From IMG/VR virus record IMGVR_UViG_3300046533_001474, positions 1 through 41,221 of that record: DNA of 41,221 bases; one strand, given 5' to 3'. Position 1 is the stretch's first letter. The number at the start of each line of letters is the position of its first letter. The position numbers and the translations under genes are program-made. Origin of the DNA: a virus. Below, in pieces: positions 13,126 through 22,800 of the stretch. The notes beneath the pieces were generated by a model that had not been told where the DNA came from, ran no database searches, and saw nothing but the letters and a program-made list of their open reading frames with translations.

Positions 13126-16100
13126 CTAGATCCTGCCGCCGCGCGCCCGCGACGACGCGGCCTGGCCCATCTTCACGCTGATATCCGATGTCGCCCTGAC
13201 CGCACCAATGTGGATGAGCTGCTCGAGTTGCGCGTCGTCGACGACCAGTTGGATCGTGATGTCGCCGATCGACCCGCCGTCGCCGCCCGCCGCGTAGGGC
13301 ACACCGGAGGGGGTGACGCGCTCGCCTCCGTGGAGGAGGTAGGCGCCGGTCTCGGGGACGTTGATCGTGCCCTTCTGGAACGAGCCGAGGATCGGGAGTT
13401 GGATGCCTTGCAGGCTCAGTGCGAGGTTGGACTGGCCGAGCTGCGCGAGGAGGGCGGCGAGGAGCGCCGTCTGATCCGGGTTCGCACCGCTGCCCCCGCT
13501 GCCGGCTGCGCTGGCTGCGACGGCGGCGTTGTTCGCCGCGACCTGCTTCCCCAGTGCAGCGGGGTCGATGTCCGCCAATTCGCCGCGCAGCTGGTATTCG
13601 GGGCTGCCGACATTGTCGCGGATATCGAGGGGCAGGAACCGCAATGCCTGATCCTCCTCGCCGAGATTCGTCCGGTAGTTGCCGAGCAGGTTGTTGTCCT
13701 TGCCGAGCCTGTCCTTCTCGCCAGTCAACGTTTTCTTGTCCGTGGAGAGGCCGGAGCGGAGGCCGACGAGCTGGTGGCGCCATCCGCGGATCGCTGCCGC
13801 GTCGGGGCCGCCGGTGTAGGTGACGTGGCCCTTCGCGTCCTTGTGCTTTACCCGTTTCTTCTGGCTCTCCTTGTAGATCCGGTTGTTCAGGTCGGTGATG
13901 GCTTTCTGGTCGGCTTTGATCTTCTGTTCCTGCGCCCGGATCATCTCGGCCTCGTGTTTGATCCTCGCGGTGACGGCCTTGATCGCCGCACGCAGGACGG
14001 CGACCAATTGCCGGAGCAGCTGCGCTTTCCGCTGGTACAGGGCGCGGAGCTCCTCCTTTTTCGCGAGAAGCTTCTGAATCTCCCCTGACCGCTGGTCGAC
14101 GGCGGCCTGGTCGATGTATTCGGTGCCGTCGGTGTTGGTGCCGATGAACTGGAGGTTCCGGTCGTCCACCGAGAACTTGTCGGACATCTCGTTGTACTCG
14201 CGGTCCGCGAAGTCGATGTCGCTGTCAACGCCGCTGGGGCCGCTGATCCTGGACACCAGACTGGTGACGCGGCTGTCGTAGCTGGGTGTGCGGTGCACCG
14301 CACGGTTCCCGGTGCTCTTCGGGTTCGCGCCGGGCCGGCGGCGCCGCGGCTTCGCGATCCCGCCGGTGGCAAAGAACTGGGTGAGGCCCGGGACGATCCC
14401 GCCGCCGTTGAACCCGAACATCCGGGCGAGCATCGCCTGGCCGCCGAGCATCTGCTGCTGCCGCTCGTTCAAGACCATCTCGCCGGGGGTGAGCATCGCG
14501 GGCACCGAGTCTTTGCCGGGGGTGCCGAGGTGCATCGGGATGATCCCGCCGGCGGCGTGCGGGATGTGGCCGATCGCGCTGACAACCGAGCCGCCGACCT
14601 TCGCTGCGAGGTTCGCTGCTGCCTGGAGGGTTCCGAGGCCGCTCACGCTGATGTTGACGGCGAGGTGGATCGCGTGGGAGGCCTCCTGCTTCAGCCAGTC
14701 CCACGCGGCGCGGACGGAGTCGACAGCGCTGCGGACGGCGCCGAGGGCAGCGACGATGCCGCCGAGCGCGCCGATGACTACGGCGTCGACGCCGGCGGCG
14801 ATCGCGGCCATCCCGGCCATCCCCGCGTTGAACACCGGGGCGGTGATGCGCATCGCGATCGCGACTCCCTCGAGGCCGTAGCTGATCGCGCGGAGGACAG
14901 CGAGCACAACGGCGCCCATGGTGTGAGCGTTCGCCTCGATGATCGCGGCCGTCGACCGGAACCCCGGAGCCATCGCCCTCGCCGCCGCGGTGAACTGCTC
15001 GAACGCGGGCTGCAACGGCGCCAGGGCGCTCTTCACCTGCTGGTAGAGCCTGTGCGCGGCGGCGGTGACCTGCCCCCAGTTCTGGATGACCTTCTGCGCC
15101 GCCGACTGCGACGCGGCGACCATCCTCGCAAAGGTGGGGGCCCCGAACTGCTGCCACGCCTGCTGGATCGCCCGCATCGCACGCTGGGTCGCGGCCTGGA
15201 TCATCGGCATGTACTGGGTGATCTTCCCGGCGAGGAACTCGACGCCCTGCGCGCCCTTCATCAGCGCCGGGAACAAGAGCTGCCCGATCGGGATCGCCGC
15301 CGCCGTCAGGGACGCCTTCGCGCGCTGCCACTGGAAGCTAATCGACTTCGCCTGCTCGTTGAACGCCAATGTTGTGGCGCCGGCGCCGTCGGTGGCGTGC
15401 TTCATCGAGTTGACGTTCGCGGTGAACTGCCCGATGTTCTTCCCAGCGATGTTCATGAAGCCGCCGAGGGCCCGGACGTTCGGGAACCACGACGCGATCG
15501 TCGCCTGATTCCCATGTGCCGCCGTCGAAAGATCGGTGACGACCCCGACGAGGCCCTTCTGCTGCAGCGCGGTCTGCGCCGACGCATAGCCGAGCGTCTT
15601 GAACTCCGCGCCGAGATCCCTCGACGGCTTCAGCATGCTCACGAGCACCTGCTTGACCTGGGTCGCGGCCTCCGCCGCCGACACACCATGCAGCGTCACC
15701 GTGGCGAGGGCGCCGCCGACGTCCGTCACCGGGACCTTCAACGCCGCGGCGACGGGGATCACATCGCCGATCTGCGACGCGAGCTCCTCGAAGGTGAGGA
15801 CGCCCTTGTTGACGGTCTGGAACAGCACGTCGGAGACCTCGGCGGCCTTGCTCGCGGGGAGGTGGTAGGCGTTAAGGACAGCCGTCACGGCCTTCACCGA
15901 CGTCGCGGTGTCCGTCAAACCGGCCGTCGCGGCCTTCGCCGAGGCGTGCAGCACGAGGAGCGCGTCCTGCGCCTTGAACCCCGAAGAGACGATGTCGTAG
16001 AGGCCGTCCGCGAGCTGCTTCGGCGCCTGGGCGGTGTCCTTCGACATCTTCAGGACGCTCTTCGACAGCGACTGGAACTGCTTCTCGCTCGACTTCGTGA

Positions 16101-16311
16101 TCGACTGGACGTTCCGCATGCTCTTGTCGAACGAGATGGCCGCTGCGACGCTCGCGCCGAGCGCGGCGGCGAACCCGACACCGATCGCGGTGGCCGCGAC
16201 CTTCGCTCCCCGCCCCAAGGCGGAGAATGAATGCTCGAGGCTCTTCGTCGCCCGCTGCGCGCTACCGCTGTCACCGAGGAACACGACGCGGACTGAGGAG
16301 TCAGCGGCCAT
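13126..16311 (-). CDS. Tail tape measure protein
   Basis: 1061 aa, ATG at 16311 with GGGAGG six bases upstream. The N-terminal 280 residues match the TP901-type tape measure domain (ISFDKSMRNVQSITKSSEKQ, GLYDIVSSGF, TFEELASQIGDVIPVAAALK). A hydrophobic stretch is near residues 465-525, as usual for proteins that enter the host membrane. A long charged coiled coil covers about 730-880. At about 0.15 nm per residue the tail would be near 160 nm. It follows the frameshifted chaperone genes exactly as in siphophages. Confidence 0.95.
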   Translation of the reverse strand: MAADSSVRVVFLGDSGSAQRATKSLEHSFSALGRGAKVAATAIGVGFAAALGASVAAAISFDKSMRNVQSITKSSEKQFQSLSKSVLKMSKDTAQAPKQLADGLYDIVSSGFKAQDALLVLHASAKAATAGLTDTATSVKAVTAVLNAYHLPASKAAEVSDVLFQTVNKGVLTFEELASQIGDVIPVAAALKVPVTDVGGALATVTLHGVSAAEAATQVKQVLVSMLKPSRDLGAEFKTLGYASAQTALQQKGLVGVVTDLSTAAHGNQATIASWFPNVRALGGFMNIAGKNIGQFTANVNSMKHATDGAGATTLAFNEQAKSISFQWQRAKASLTAAAIPIGQLLFPALMKGAQGVEFLAGKITQYMPMIQAATQRAMRAIQQAWQQFGAPTFARMVAASQSAAQKVIQNWGQVTAAAHRLYQQVKSALAPLQPAFEQFTAAARAMAPGFRSTAAIIEANAHTMGAVVLAVLRAISYGLEGVAIAMRITAPVFNAGMAGMAAIAAGVDAVVIGALGGIVAALGAVRSAVDSVRAAWDWLKQEASHAIHLAVNISVSGLGTLQAAANLAAKVGGSVVSAIGHIPHAAGGIIPMHLGTPGKDSVPAMLTPGEMVLNERQQQMLGGQAMLARMFGFNGGGIVPGLTQFFATGGIAKPRRRRPGANPKSTGNRAVHRTPSYDSRVTSLVSRISGPSGVDSDIDFADREYNEMSDKFSVDDRNLQFIGTNTDGTEYIDQAAVDQRSGEIQKLLAKKEELRALYQRKAQLLRQLVAVLRAAIKAVTARIKHEAEMIRAQEQKIKADQKAITDLNNRIYKESQKKRVKHKDAKGHVTYTGGPDAAAIRGWRHQLVGLRSGLSTDKKTLTGEKDRLGKDNNLLGNYRTNLGEEDQALRFLPLDIRDNVGSPEYQLRGELADIDPAALGKQVAANNAAVAASAAGSGGSGANPDQTALLAALLAQLGQSNLALSLQGIQLPILGSFQKGTINVPETGAYLLHGGERVTPSGVPYAAGGDGGSIGDITIQLVVDDAQLEQLIHIGAVRATSDISVKMGQAASSRARGGRI

Positions 16312-16314
16312 GCG

Positions 16315-16892
16315 TCACCTCCCGTCGCCGTACCATTTCCGGTGAGCCTCTTGGCGGTTCCGCTGGTTCAGCGCGGCGACCTCGCGGGCACGGATCCGCT
16401 CAACCCGCAGCCGCTGCCACGCGAGGAACTCGGCTAGCCCGATTTCGTGCCAGTACGTCGGCGCGAAGTGGAACTCGTCGACGAGGAGCGCGATCCACGC
16501 GATCGCGCTGACTTCGGCCGGCTTCCCGCCGGCCCCGGAGGGTCAGCAGCGTTCCCGTCGGCGACCTCCTGCGCGCTGAACCCGTATTGCTCGAGGAGCT
16601 CCTTCACGACGAGCTGGATACCGATCGGCCCGAACGGGCTCGCCTTCAGCTCGGGGTCGCGGATCTGGAAGAGGCCGAGGACGGCGCTGTCGAGCTCCTC
16701 CATCACCTCGAGCCCCGCGGCTTCGGCGTCCTCGGCGTCCTCGTTCGCGTTCGAGGTGCGCTCGAACAGCTCGGCGATCTTCAGGATCACACTGAGCTGG
16801 ACGTCGCCGGGGGCGAGGTAGGTGCGGCCCCCGGGCATCTCGAACGCGATGTCCTCCGGGAGTAGCTCGCCGAGCTTGACGATACGGGCCAT
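16315..16892 (-). CDS. Tail assembly chaperone frameshift product (G-T type)
   Basis: A -1 shift near 16527-16521 would join the chaperone gene to a second frame ending with TGA at 16315-16317, just before the tape measure start, giving about 192 aa. The extension begins PAEVSAIAWIALLVDEFHF and goes on through WHEIGLAEFLAWQRLR, the hydrophobic-aromatic pattern expected for the T part. The open window for the shift is between a TGA in the -1 frame (just upstream of the hairpin at 16516-16534) and the TAG at 16434. The heptamer G-GGA-AGC is the best slip site; it is weaker than GGGAAAG. Known from tail modules of siphophages in general. Confidence 0.75.
16434..16892 (-). CDS. Tail assembly chaperone (G type)
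   Basis: 152 aa, ATG at 16892 overlapping the upstream stop by one base (TGATG). The N-terminal part is folded (LGELLPEDIAFEMPGGRTYL, LSVILKIAELFERTS, LGLFQIRDPELK). The last 30 residues after the frameshift point are Arg/Ser-rich and look like out-of-frame translation, which is usual for the unshifted product. It would bind the tape measure protein during tail assembly. Confidence 0.85.
   Translation of the reverse strand: MARIVKLGELLPEDIAFEMPGGRTYLAPGDVQLSVILKIAELFERTSNANEDAEDAEAAGLEVMEELDSAVLGLFQIRDPELKASPFGPIGIQLVVKELLEQYGFSAQEVADGNAADPPGPAGSRPKSARSRGSRSSSTSSTSRRRTGTKSG
16516..16534 (-). promoter_or_regulatory. Perfect hairpin around the frameshift heptamer
   Basis: On the coding strand GGCCGGC, loop GGGAA, GCCGGCC forms seven pairs. 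The putative slip heptamer GGGAAGC (16527-16521) fills the loop and the first bases of the 3' arm. Usual stimulators lie a few bases downstream, so a slip site inside the loop is odd; the hairpin may act when it reforms ahead of or behind the ribosome. Confidence 0.5.
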
Positions 16893-17122
16893 CAGAGACG
16901 CTCCACCGTGATCCGCAGCCGGACGCCTGCGTCGTGCGCGTAGCCGACGCATCCCGGGCGAGCATCGGGGAAGAACTCCTCCCAGATGGCGTCGTTCACG
17001 TTGACCGCATCGGTATTGACGAACGATCCGTCCTCGTAGCGACCCGAATCGTCTCGGGCGATGTAGACGACTGATTCGCAGCACTCCTTGTAGAGCGCGG
17101 CGGGACCCTCGATGACGAGCAT
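16892..17122 (-). CDS. Small protein between tail tube and chaperone genes
   Basis: 76 aa, ATG at 17122 with AAGGAG six bases upstream. It holds KECCESVVYIARDDSGRYED, an acidic middle and AGVRLRITVERL at the end, with three Cys. The position is that of small tail-associated proteins. No family recognised. Confidence 0.65.
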   Translation of the reverse strand: MLVIEGPAALYKECCESVVYIARDDSGRYEDGSFVNTDAVNVNDAIWEEFFPDARPGCVGYAHDAGVRLRITVERL

Positions 17123-17144
17123 GGCGGGCTCCTTCGGGTTGCGG

Positions 17145-18122
17145 TTATGAGCCGTACACGCTCGCGTGGAGGTTCTGGACGCTGATCCACAGCGGCGACG
17201 ACGCCGCGCGCACCGACCGTGCCGACAGGGTCTCGATGACGGTCTTCCCGTCCGGGTCGAGCTCCGTCAATGCGTTCCCGCGGTACGTGAGCACCGGCAG
17301 GTTCATGTCGATCAGATACGACGGGCCCGCGAGGGCGCCGACGCGGAGCGATCCCGTCGCGACGGTCGTGGTCGGTGCGACGCCGCCACCGTAGTAGACG
17401 CTCTTCCAGTGCGCCGGAGACTCGAACCGGCGGGTGACCTCGACGTCGATCGTCCGGTTCTGCACCGGCATCTCGTCGAGGGTCAGCCCCTGCGACTGCA
17501 ACTCCTCGACGCCGAGTGTGACGTCGACCTTCACGCCGGTGATGTCCGAGTCGCCTGTGCCGTCGAGGACGTAGGTGGGGGCGGCGTGCGCGAGGAACGG
17601 CTCCTCCCCGTAGTAGGTGGGGGTGAACGCGCCGCTGGAGGCGCCGTGGTTGATCGCGGTGAACGGGAACGTGAACTTCCACGGATCCCCGGGGCTGACT
17701 TCGATCGTGACGCCGGTGAAGCGGACGTCGCTGAAGAGCTGCGGGTTCGTGCCCGGGTGCGCGGCGACGATCGTGAACCACGGGAACGATGCGTGGTTCG
17801 ACTGGAAGGTGTGCTTCGCCATCAGCGACCCGCCGTCCCAGGTGCCGCCGGCGGGCACGGCGGCGAGGAGCTGCGGGAGGATCATCGGGCGGCCGTTGAT
17901 CACGATCTGCCCCGCGGCCTTCTGGCTCTTCTTGTAGGTGAACCCGTAGTCGAGGCCGTCGCCGCCTTCGCGGAGGTCGACGACTTCGATCTGGGGCTGG
18001 AAGTCGGTGCCGGACTCGTATTTCGCGAAGAGGAGCTTGCCGGCGGTGATCTGGGGGGTGCCGAGGGCGGACTGGAGCCCGATCGCGACGAAGGCGTTCG
18101 GGTCTGCTGAACTCAAGGGCAT
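17145..18122 (-). CDS. Major tail tube protein
   Basis: 325 aa, ATG at 18122 with GGAGG upstream. The N-terminus (DPNAFVAIGLQSALGTPQIT) is the pattern of siphophage tail tube proteins. Further parts are YGFTYKKSQKAAGQIVINGR, a central FTFPFTAINHGA and TLTYRGNALTELDPDG-like end, beta-rich throughout. Position between the tail terminator and the chaperones fits. It polymerises around the tape measure to form the tail tube. Confidence 0.85.
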   Translation of the reverse strand: MPLSSADPNAFVAIGLQSALGTPQITAGKLLFAKYESGTDFQPQIEVVDLREGGDGLDYGFTYKKSQKAAGQIVINGRPMILPQLLAAVPAGGTWDGGSLMAKHTFQSNHASFPWFTIVAAHPGTNPQLFSDVRFTGVTIEVSPGDPWKFTFPFTAINHGASSGAFTPTYYGEEPFLAHAAPTYVLDGTGDSDITGVKVDVTLGVEELQSQGLTLDEMPVQNRTIDVEVTRRFESPAHWKSVYYGGGVAPTTTVATGSLRVGALAGPSYLIDMNLPVLTYRGNALTELDPDGKTVIETLSARSVRAASSPLWISVQNLHASVYGS

Positions 18123-18167
18123 GGTGGCCTCCGAGGGTCGGGCGGCGGGCTCTCAGCGGGGAAGGGT

Positions 18168-18677
18168 CTAGGGGCCTTCGAATTGGCGGCAGCGGAAGAT
18201 GACGGCGGTCGGTGACCGGTAGAGGGCGGTCTCCATGTCGGGCTCCGCGACCGGGCCCGGGATGTGCCGGACGGGCCGGATCGAGAACGCCGACCCGGTT
18301 AGGCTCATGACCGGGGGGTCCATGTGGAGGACCTCGGTGATCGCCCTGCGCCACCGGAGGTGCCGGGTGAAGAGCGCGCCCCGGTCGGTGTCCTGCTCGA
18401 CCGCGACGACCATGATCTCGGTGACGTACACGAAGCTGGCACCTGATTCGGCCTCGTACTCGGGTGACGCGGTTTCGGTGACGATGACCGCGGGGAGCTG
18501 GCCTGGCATGCCGTTCGGGATCCCGCCGAGGTAGTAGTCATTGTCGCCCGGGGCGGCGAGGACGATCCCGTCGGGTTTCTCCGCGTTGATCGTCGCGATC
18601 CGTGCGGGCAGCCCGGCCTGGAGCTTGTCAACGACCGCGGTGATGATTGACTCGGAGAGCCGGAGGTTCGTCGTCAT
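18168..18677 (-). CDS. Tail terminator/neck protein
   Basis: 169 aa, ATG adjacent to the upstream stop. It has LSESIITAVVDKLQAGLPAR at the N-terminus, a beta-rich core (LPAVIVTETAS, SFVYVTEIMVVAVEQDTDRG) and RHLRWRRAITEVLHMDPP. This helix-then-sheet layout and its place just before the tail tube gene fit the tail-terminator (Lambda gpU/neck) class. Sequence alone does not settle it. Confidence 0.6.
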   Translation of the reverse strand: MTTNLRLSESIITAVVDKLQAGLPARIATINAEKPDGIVLAAPGDNDYYLGGIPNGMPGQLPAVIVTETASPEYEAESGASFVYVTEIMVVAVEQDTDRGALFTRHLRWRRAITEVLHMDPPVMSLTGSAFSIRPVRHIPGPVAEPDMETALYRSPTAVIFRCRQFEGP

Positions 18678-19169
18678 CTAGATGCTCCCCCACGTCTCCG
18701 CGGCCGCGGCGTTGATCCAGCCGACCATCGCCGCCTCGAACTCCTGCCTGTCCTCGACCCGCACGTCGATCACTTTCCGTTGCGGCGGCCGGCCCGGGGT
18801 TGACCCGCCGTCCTGGTGGTACTCGGCGTAGGCGACGTCGGTGCCCCAGATCATCTGCTTCGGCCCCGTCGTGGCGGCTTGCCCGGGGTCGATCAGCGAC
18901 TGCTTGAGCGCGCTCGTCTGCACCAGGATCGGCTGGTCGTCACGGCGCGCCCTGGTCGAGTCCGCCAACGCGGGCCAGGCGCCCCAGTCGTAGGAGTCGA
19001 AGATGTTCTCCTCCTGCTGCGACATGATCGGCTTGAACAAGTCCCAGAGCGTCGTGAGGTCGTCGAGCTTCCGGCGGAACGCGCCGGACTGCTGGAGGAT
19101 GAACTCGATCGGCGGCTCGAAGTGAAGCGAGACGCCGCCTCCGCCTCCTCCGACGACGGGGCCAGCCAC
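18678..19169 (-). CDS. HK97-gp10/Mu-gpG-like virion morphogenesis protein
   Basis: 163 aa, GTG at 19169 next to the upstream stop. It has SLHFEPPIEFILQQSGAFRR, a helical middle, and the motif VAYAEYHQDGG with RPPQRKVIDV near the end. The Y-A-x-x-H-x-x-G-G/PxRxF/V pattern is typical of gp10/gpG-type head-tail joining proteins. Its role is probably at the head-tail junction. Confidence 0.75.
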   Translation of the reverse strand: MAGPVVGGGGGGVSLHFEPPIEFILQQSGAFRRKLDDLTTLWDLFKPIMSQQEENIFDSYDWGAWPALADSTRARRDDQPILVQTSALKQSLIDPGQAATTGPKQMIWGTDVAYAEYHQDGGSTPGRPPQRKVIDVRVEDRQEFEAAMVGWINAAAAETWGSI

Positions 19170-19619
19170 CTAGAACACCGTGCACGCGCGGATGACCGGG
19201 CTCGCGTTGCCGCTTCCTTTCGGGAGCAGCCGGCCCGTCTCCCCCGGGCTCGACCCGGCGCCGACCAGCGGCAATGACCCGTCGCGGATCCCCGCGAGCG
19301 CGTCGCGGTACTCCTTGCAGTAGTCCGAGGCGAGCGACGAGCGATCCTGGGTGCCGGTGACGTTCGGGAAGTACAACCGGAGCACCTTGCAGCCGACACC
19401 GCTCTTCGCATAGCCGACGAGCTGCGCATACGCGCCGGTGGGGCCCGCGCTCGCCGGCGACAAGACGGGAACGTTGTATCCGGCCGCGGCGGCGGCAGCG
19501 TCGAGCTCCGCCGACACCTCGTAGCAGATCGAGCCGACCTGGCCGAGCGTCAACGGGCTCGAGTTCGTGCTGACCCGGACGCCGGCGGGCAATGTGATGT
19601 CGGTCGCCGACACGTACAT
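19170..19619 (-). CDS. Head-tail connector-like protein
   Basis: 149 aa, ATG at 19619 directly after the upstream stop. It starts YVSATDITLPAGVRVSTNSS, has an Ala-rich helix and later a conserved-looking YCKEYRDALAGIRDGSLPLV. The order (small protein, connector, gp10-like, terminator, tube) suggests a head-completion or adaptor protein. No direct family hit is recognised. Confidence 0.6.
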   Translation of the reverse strand: MYVSATDITLPAGVRVSTNSSPLTLGQVGSICYEVSAELDAAAAAAGYNVPVLSPASAGPTGAYAQLVGYAKSGVGCKVLRLYFPNVTGTQDRSSLASDYCKEYRDALAGIRDGSLPLVGAGSSPGETGRLLPKGSGNASPVIRACTVF

Positions 19620-19829
19620 CTAGGCCTCCTGGTACTGGCCGACGCCGGTGCCCTCGCGTGCGGCGGGGGCGAGCGCCTTGCCGGGGCCCGCGCTGACCAG
19701 CCCGGCCTGGGGGCGCACCCTGATCGTGTCGACGAGGGTGACGAGGATGCCGTCCTTCGTCACCACGCCAGTGAGGATGCCGCCGCCGGCGTTGAACGCG
19801 ACCTTCGTGCCGGCCTTCGGCTTCGTCAT
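19620..19829 (-). CDS. 69-aa small protein in the connector region
   Basis: ATG at 19829 overlaps the stop of the glycosyltransferase gene (ATGA), so the two are coupled. It starts MTKPKAGTKVAFNAGGGILT and continues VVTKDGILVTLVDTIRVRP, a small beta-barrel-like pattern, with an Ala/Gly-rich C-terminus. It may be a head-tail joining or accessory protein. Function unknown. Confidence 0.6.
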   Translation of the reverse strand: MTKPKAGTKVAFNAGGGILTGVVTKDGILVTLVDTIRVRPQAGLVSAGPGKALAPAAREGTGVGQYQEA

Positions 19830-22800
19830 GCGGGCACCGCCTCTCTGATCGGGTCGGCCGCGGGGACGAGAGCTGTCCACTCGGGCAGCCGAGACTCCCA
19901 GGTGATCCCGTCGACGCCCTGGATGGCTTTCCGGTGCCAGCGCCCCCACTGCTTCTCGTCGAGGAGCATCGCCGTGACCTTCGCGACGAACGCTTCCTGG
20001 TAGTCGGGCGTCTGGTTCGTCTGCTCCGTCTCGTCGTTCCCCCAGGTGATCAGGAGCCCGTGTTCGCCGACGGTCTCGTGAAGGGCTCCGAGATCCGATG
20101 TGACGATCGGTAGGCCGGCGGCGCGGGCTTCCATCGCGACGATGCACGACGTCTCCAGGAACGCCGTCGGATACGACAGGACACGGGCCTGCTGCATCTC
20201 GTCGGCCAATTGCTTCTGCCCCACACGGCCACGCAAATGGACGCCGCCGTCTTCGCCGCCGAGTTCGTCGACGCGGGCGAGGATGGCCTGCTTGAACGCG
20301 TGCAGCTGGGGGTTCGCCTGCGCGACCCGGTCGAACACATCGAACCCGTAGAACACGTGGAGCTCAGCATCGGGCACCCGCGCCCTGATCTCGGGCCAGA
20401 CGGTGAGCATCACGTCGAGGCCGCGATCGGCGCTCGACGAGTACACGCAGCGGGGCGCGCGCTCCGCGAACGGGCGGGCCTGGTCCGGGAAGCGGGGCTC
20501 GCCGAGCGCCGTCAGGCTGATCCCGTTACGGATCACCCGGAGCTTCTCCGCGGCGTATGGGTAGCGGGCTTCGAACCTGCTGCGCTGCCAGTCGCTCAGG
20601 CAGACGATGTGGGTGAACTTCTGGGCGCGCTCCTCGGTGAGGAGCCCGTCGTACTGGTTGTCATGGCACCAGAGAGCGGTGGCCTTCGCGCGGACGGGGT
20701 TGTCAACAACATGGGGGATCCTGGACACGATGAGGAGGTCGCAATCGTCGGTGGGGTCCCAGGCGGTGTGGGGACGGAAGAGGACGCCGCCGGCGATGCC
20801 AGGCTCCGCGCCCGAGTAGACCGTGACCTGGTAGCCGTCCTGCGCCATTTGGATCGACAGGTGAATCAGCGCGGTCTCCGACCCGCCGAGGCCGCCGTCG
20901 TTCACGCTGCGCGGAGACCAGGGCTCCCAGGACGCGCCGGCGTAGAACGTCACCTTCCCCTTCCTCGGGGTGGGCTTGTAGGCGACGAACGCGACGTGGT
21001 CGTCGTGCTGCAGCTCGAGGGTTTCGAGGGAGCCACGGGCCATGATCATCTGGGAGAGCTCGTGGATCGGGATCGCGCGGAGATGCCCCTTCAGCTCCAC
21101 CGACGCCCACCGGTCGATCTGGCCGCGCTCGAACGCCCCGTTGGGCGTTGAGATGCAGACGAGCCCGTCGGGTCCGCACAGGCTCTCCAGGACATCGAGG
21201 GTGCGGTTCATGTCGGGGACGTGCTCGAGCACCTCGAAGAGCAGGACGAGGTCGTAGACGGCGGGGCCGTGGCCGTTGCCGAGGAGGCTTTTCGCGTCGT
21301 GGAGGTCGCCCTGCACATATCGGCCTGGCGCCTCGAACTTCTGGATCCTGGCGCGGCCCTTCTCGATGCTCTGCGAGTTCAGCTCGATGCCGTCACAGAC
21401 GACCTGGGCGTTGACCCAGAGGTAGCAGGCGAGCCACATGTCGTTCGCGCCAAGGTCGAGCACCCGCGGCTTCCGTCCTTCGCGCTCCTCGAACTCCTGG
21501 CAGAGCTCGAGGACACGGGCGGCGCGCGGGATGTACTCGCCGACCTTCGCGACGATGTCGTCGCTGACGGTGGACTCCTTCGGCTCGTCGGCGTACCAGC
21601 GCCGGTACTCCTCCGGATGGAGCGCATGGTCGACCATCAGTTTCTGGTCGGCGCGGGCTTTCACGATCTCGGGGCGCTCCGCGATGATGTACGGGACCGC
21701 GCCCATCAGCTCGTGGGCCTTCATGTTCTCGTCGTGGCGGACGAGCACCTCGCGGAGCTCGAGCACCTTCGCGACCAGTTCGTTCTCGGCGAGCATCCCG
21801 TCGAGACGCTCCCCGTGCGCGCGAACCATCCCGTTCAAAGGGGCGACCTGTAGCGCCTGCGCGATCGCGGCGCGGCTGCCAGTGCCGTCACCGAGGTTCG
21901 CTCTGGCCTCGGCGAGTACCAGCAGCGGGATGACGGTGAACTCCAGGGGATTCAGGATCAGCGGGCTGATGGGCATCTTCGCCTTCAGCGCGAGCTCGGC
22001 GTACCAGGCGGCGCTGTCCCAGTCGCCGATCGCGCCGTAGGCCTGCGCGAGCCCGACGTAGTTCTCGGCCCACTTGGCGCGCTCCTTCACCGACTCGAGC
22101 TCGATGTGGATCCCGGCCTTGTGGTTCCCGAGGGCGCGGAGGCAGGTCGCGAGCTTGTGGTGCACCTGCGCGCGCTCGTCGGACCAGGCGGCGTCGGGGT
22201 GCTGGATGTACTGGTCGAGGTAGTCGGCGGCTCGGGCCCAGTCGCCCTTCGCCATGTACTCCGTGCCGAGATAGGCGAGCGTCCGCGGGTCGATCGGCTT
22301 CCCTTCCGCGGCGAGGCTGTCGGCCTTCGCGTGGAGGATCTTCAGGTTACGGTCGGGCTCGTACCGGTCAGGGACGAGGTCGCGCCGGTGCACGTACCGC
22401 ACCTGCTCCGGGGACACCTGGACGAGCTGCGGCTGGTGCCCCTCCGGCGGGATCAGCACCTCGTGGATCGGCTCACGCCACACGTACCCCGCTGAGCGGC
22501 GCAGAAGCCGTTCGCGCCAGAGGACGCACACGGTCGCGCCGGTCTCGTCGCGGGCGTAGTCGTACTGGAAGATGAACCCGTCCACCGACGGGTGCGCCTG
22601 GCCGGCGAGCATCCGAAGCCACTGGCCGCCGACGAGCTCGTCGTCGTCGTCGAGCCACAGAACGAAGTCGTAGGTCGCGTCGGGCATCGCGAAGCTCTGC
22701 TCGCGGGCCCACGCGAAGTCGTTGCGCCACTCGCCCTGCTCCACCACGATCGGGGCTAGCGGGACGAACTGGATGCCCTTCTCGGCGTCGGCGGCCACGG

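Noticed and set aside
14293-16230. 645-codon + strand frame
   Set aside because: Complement of the tape measure gene; Arg/Gly/Asp-rich with no folded pattern.
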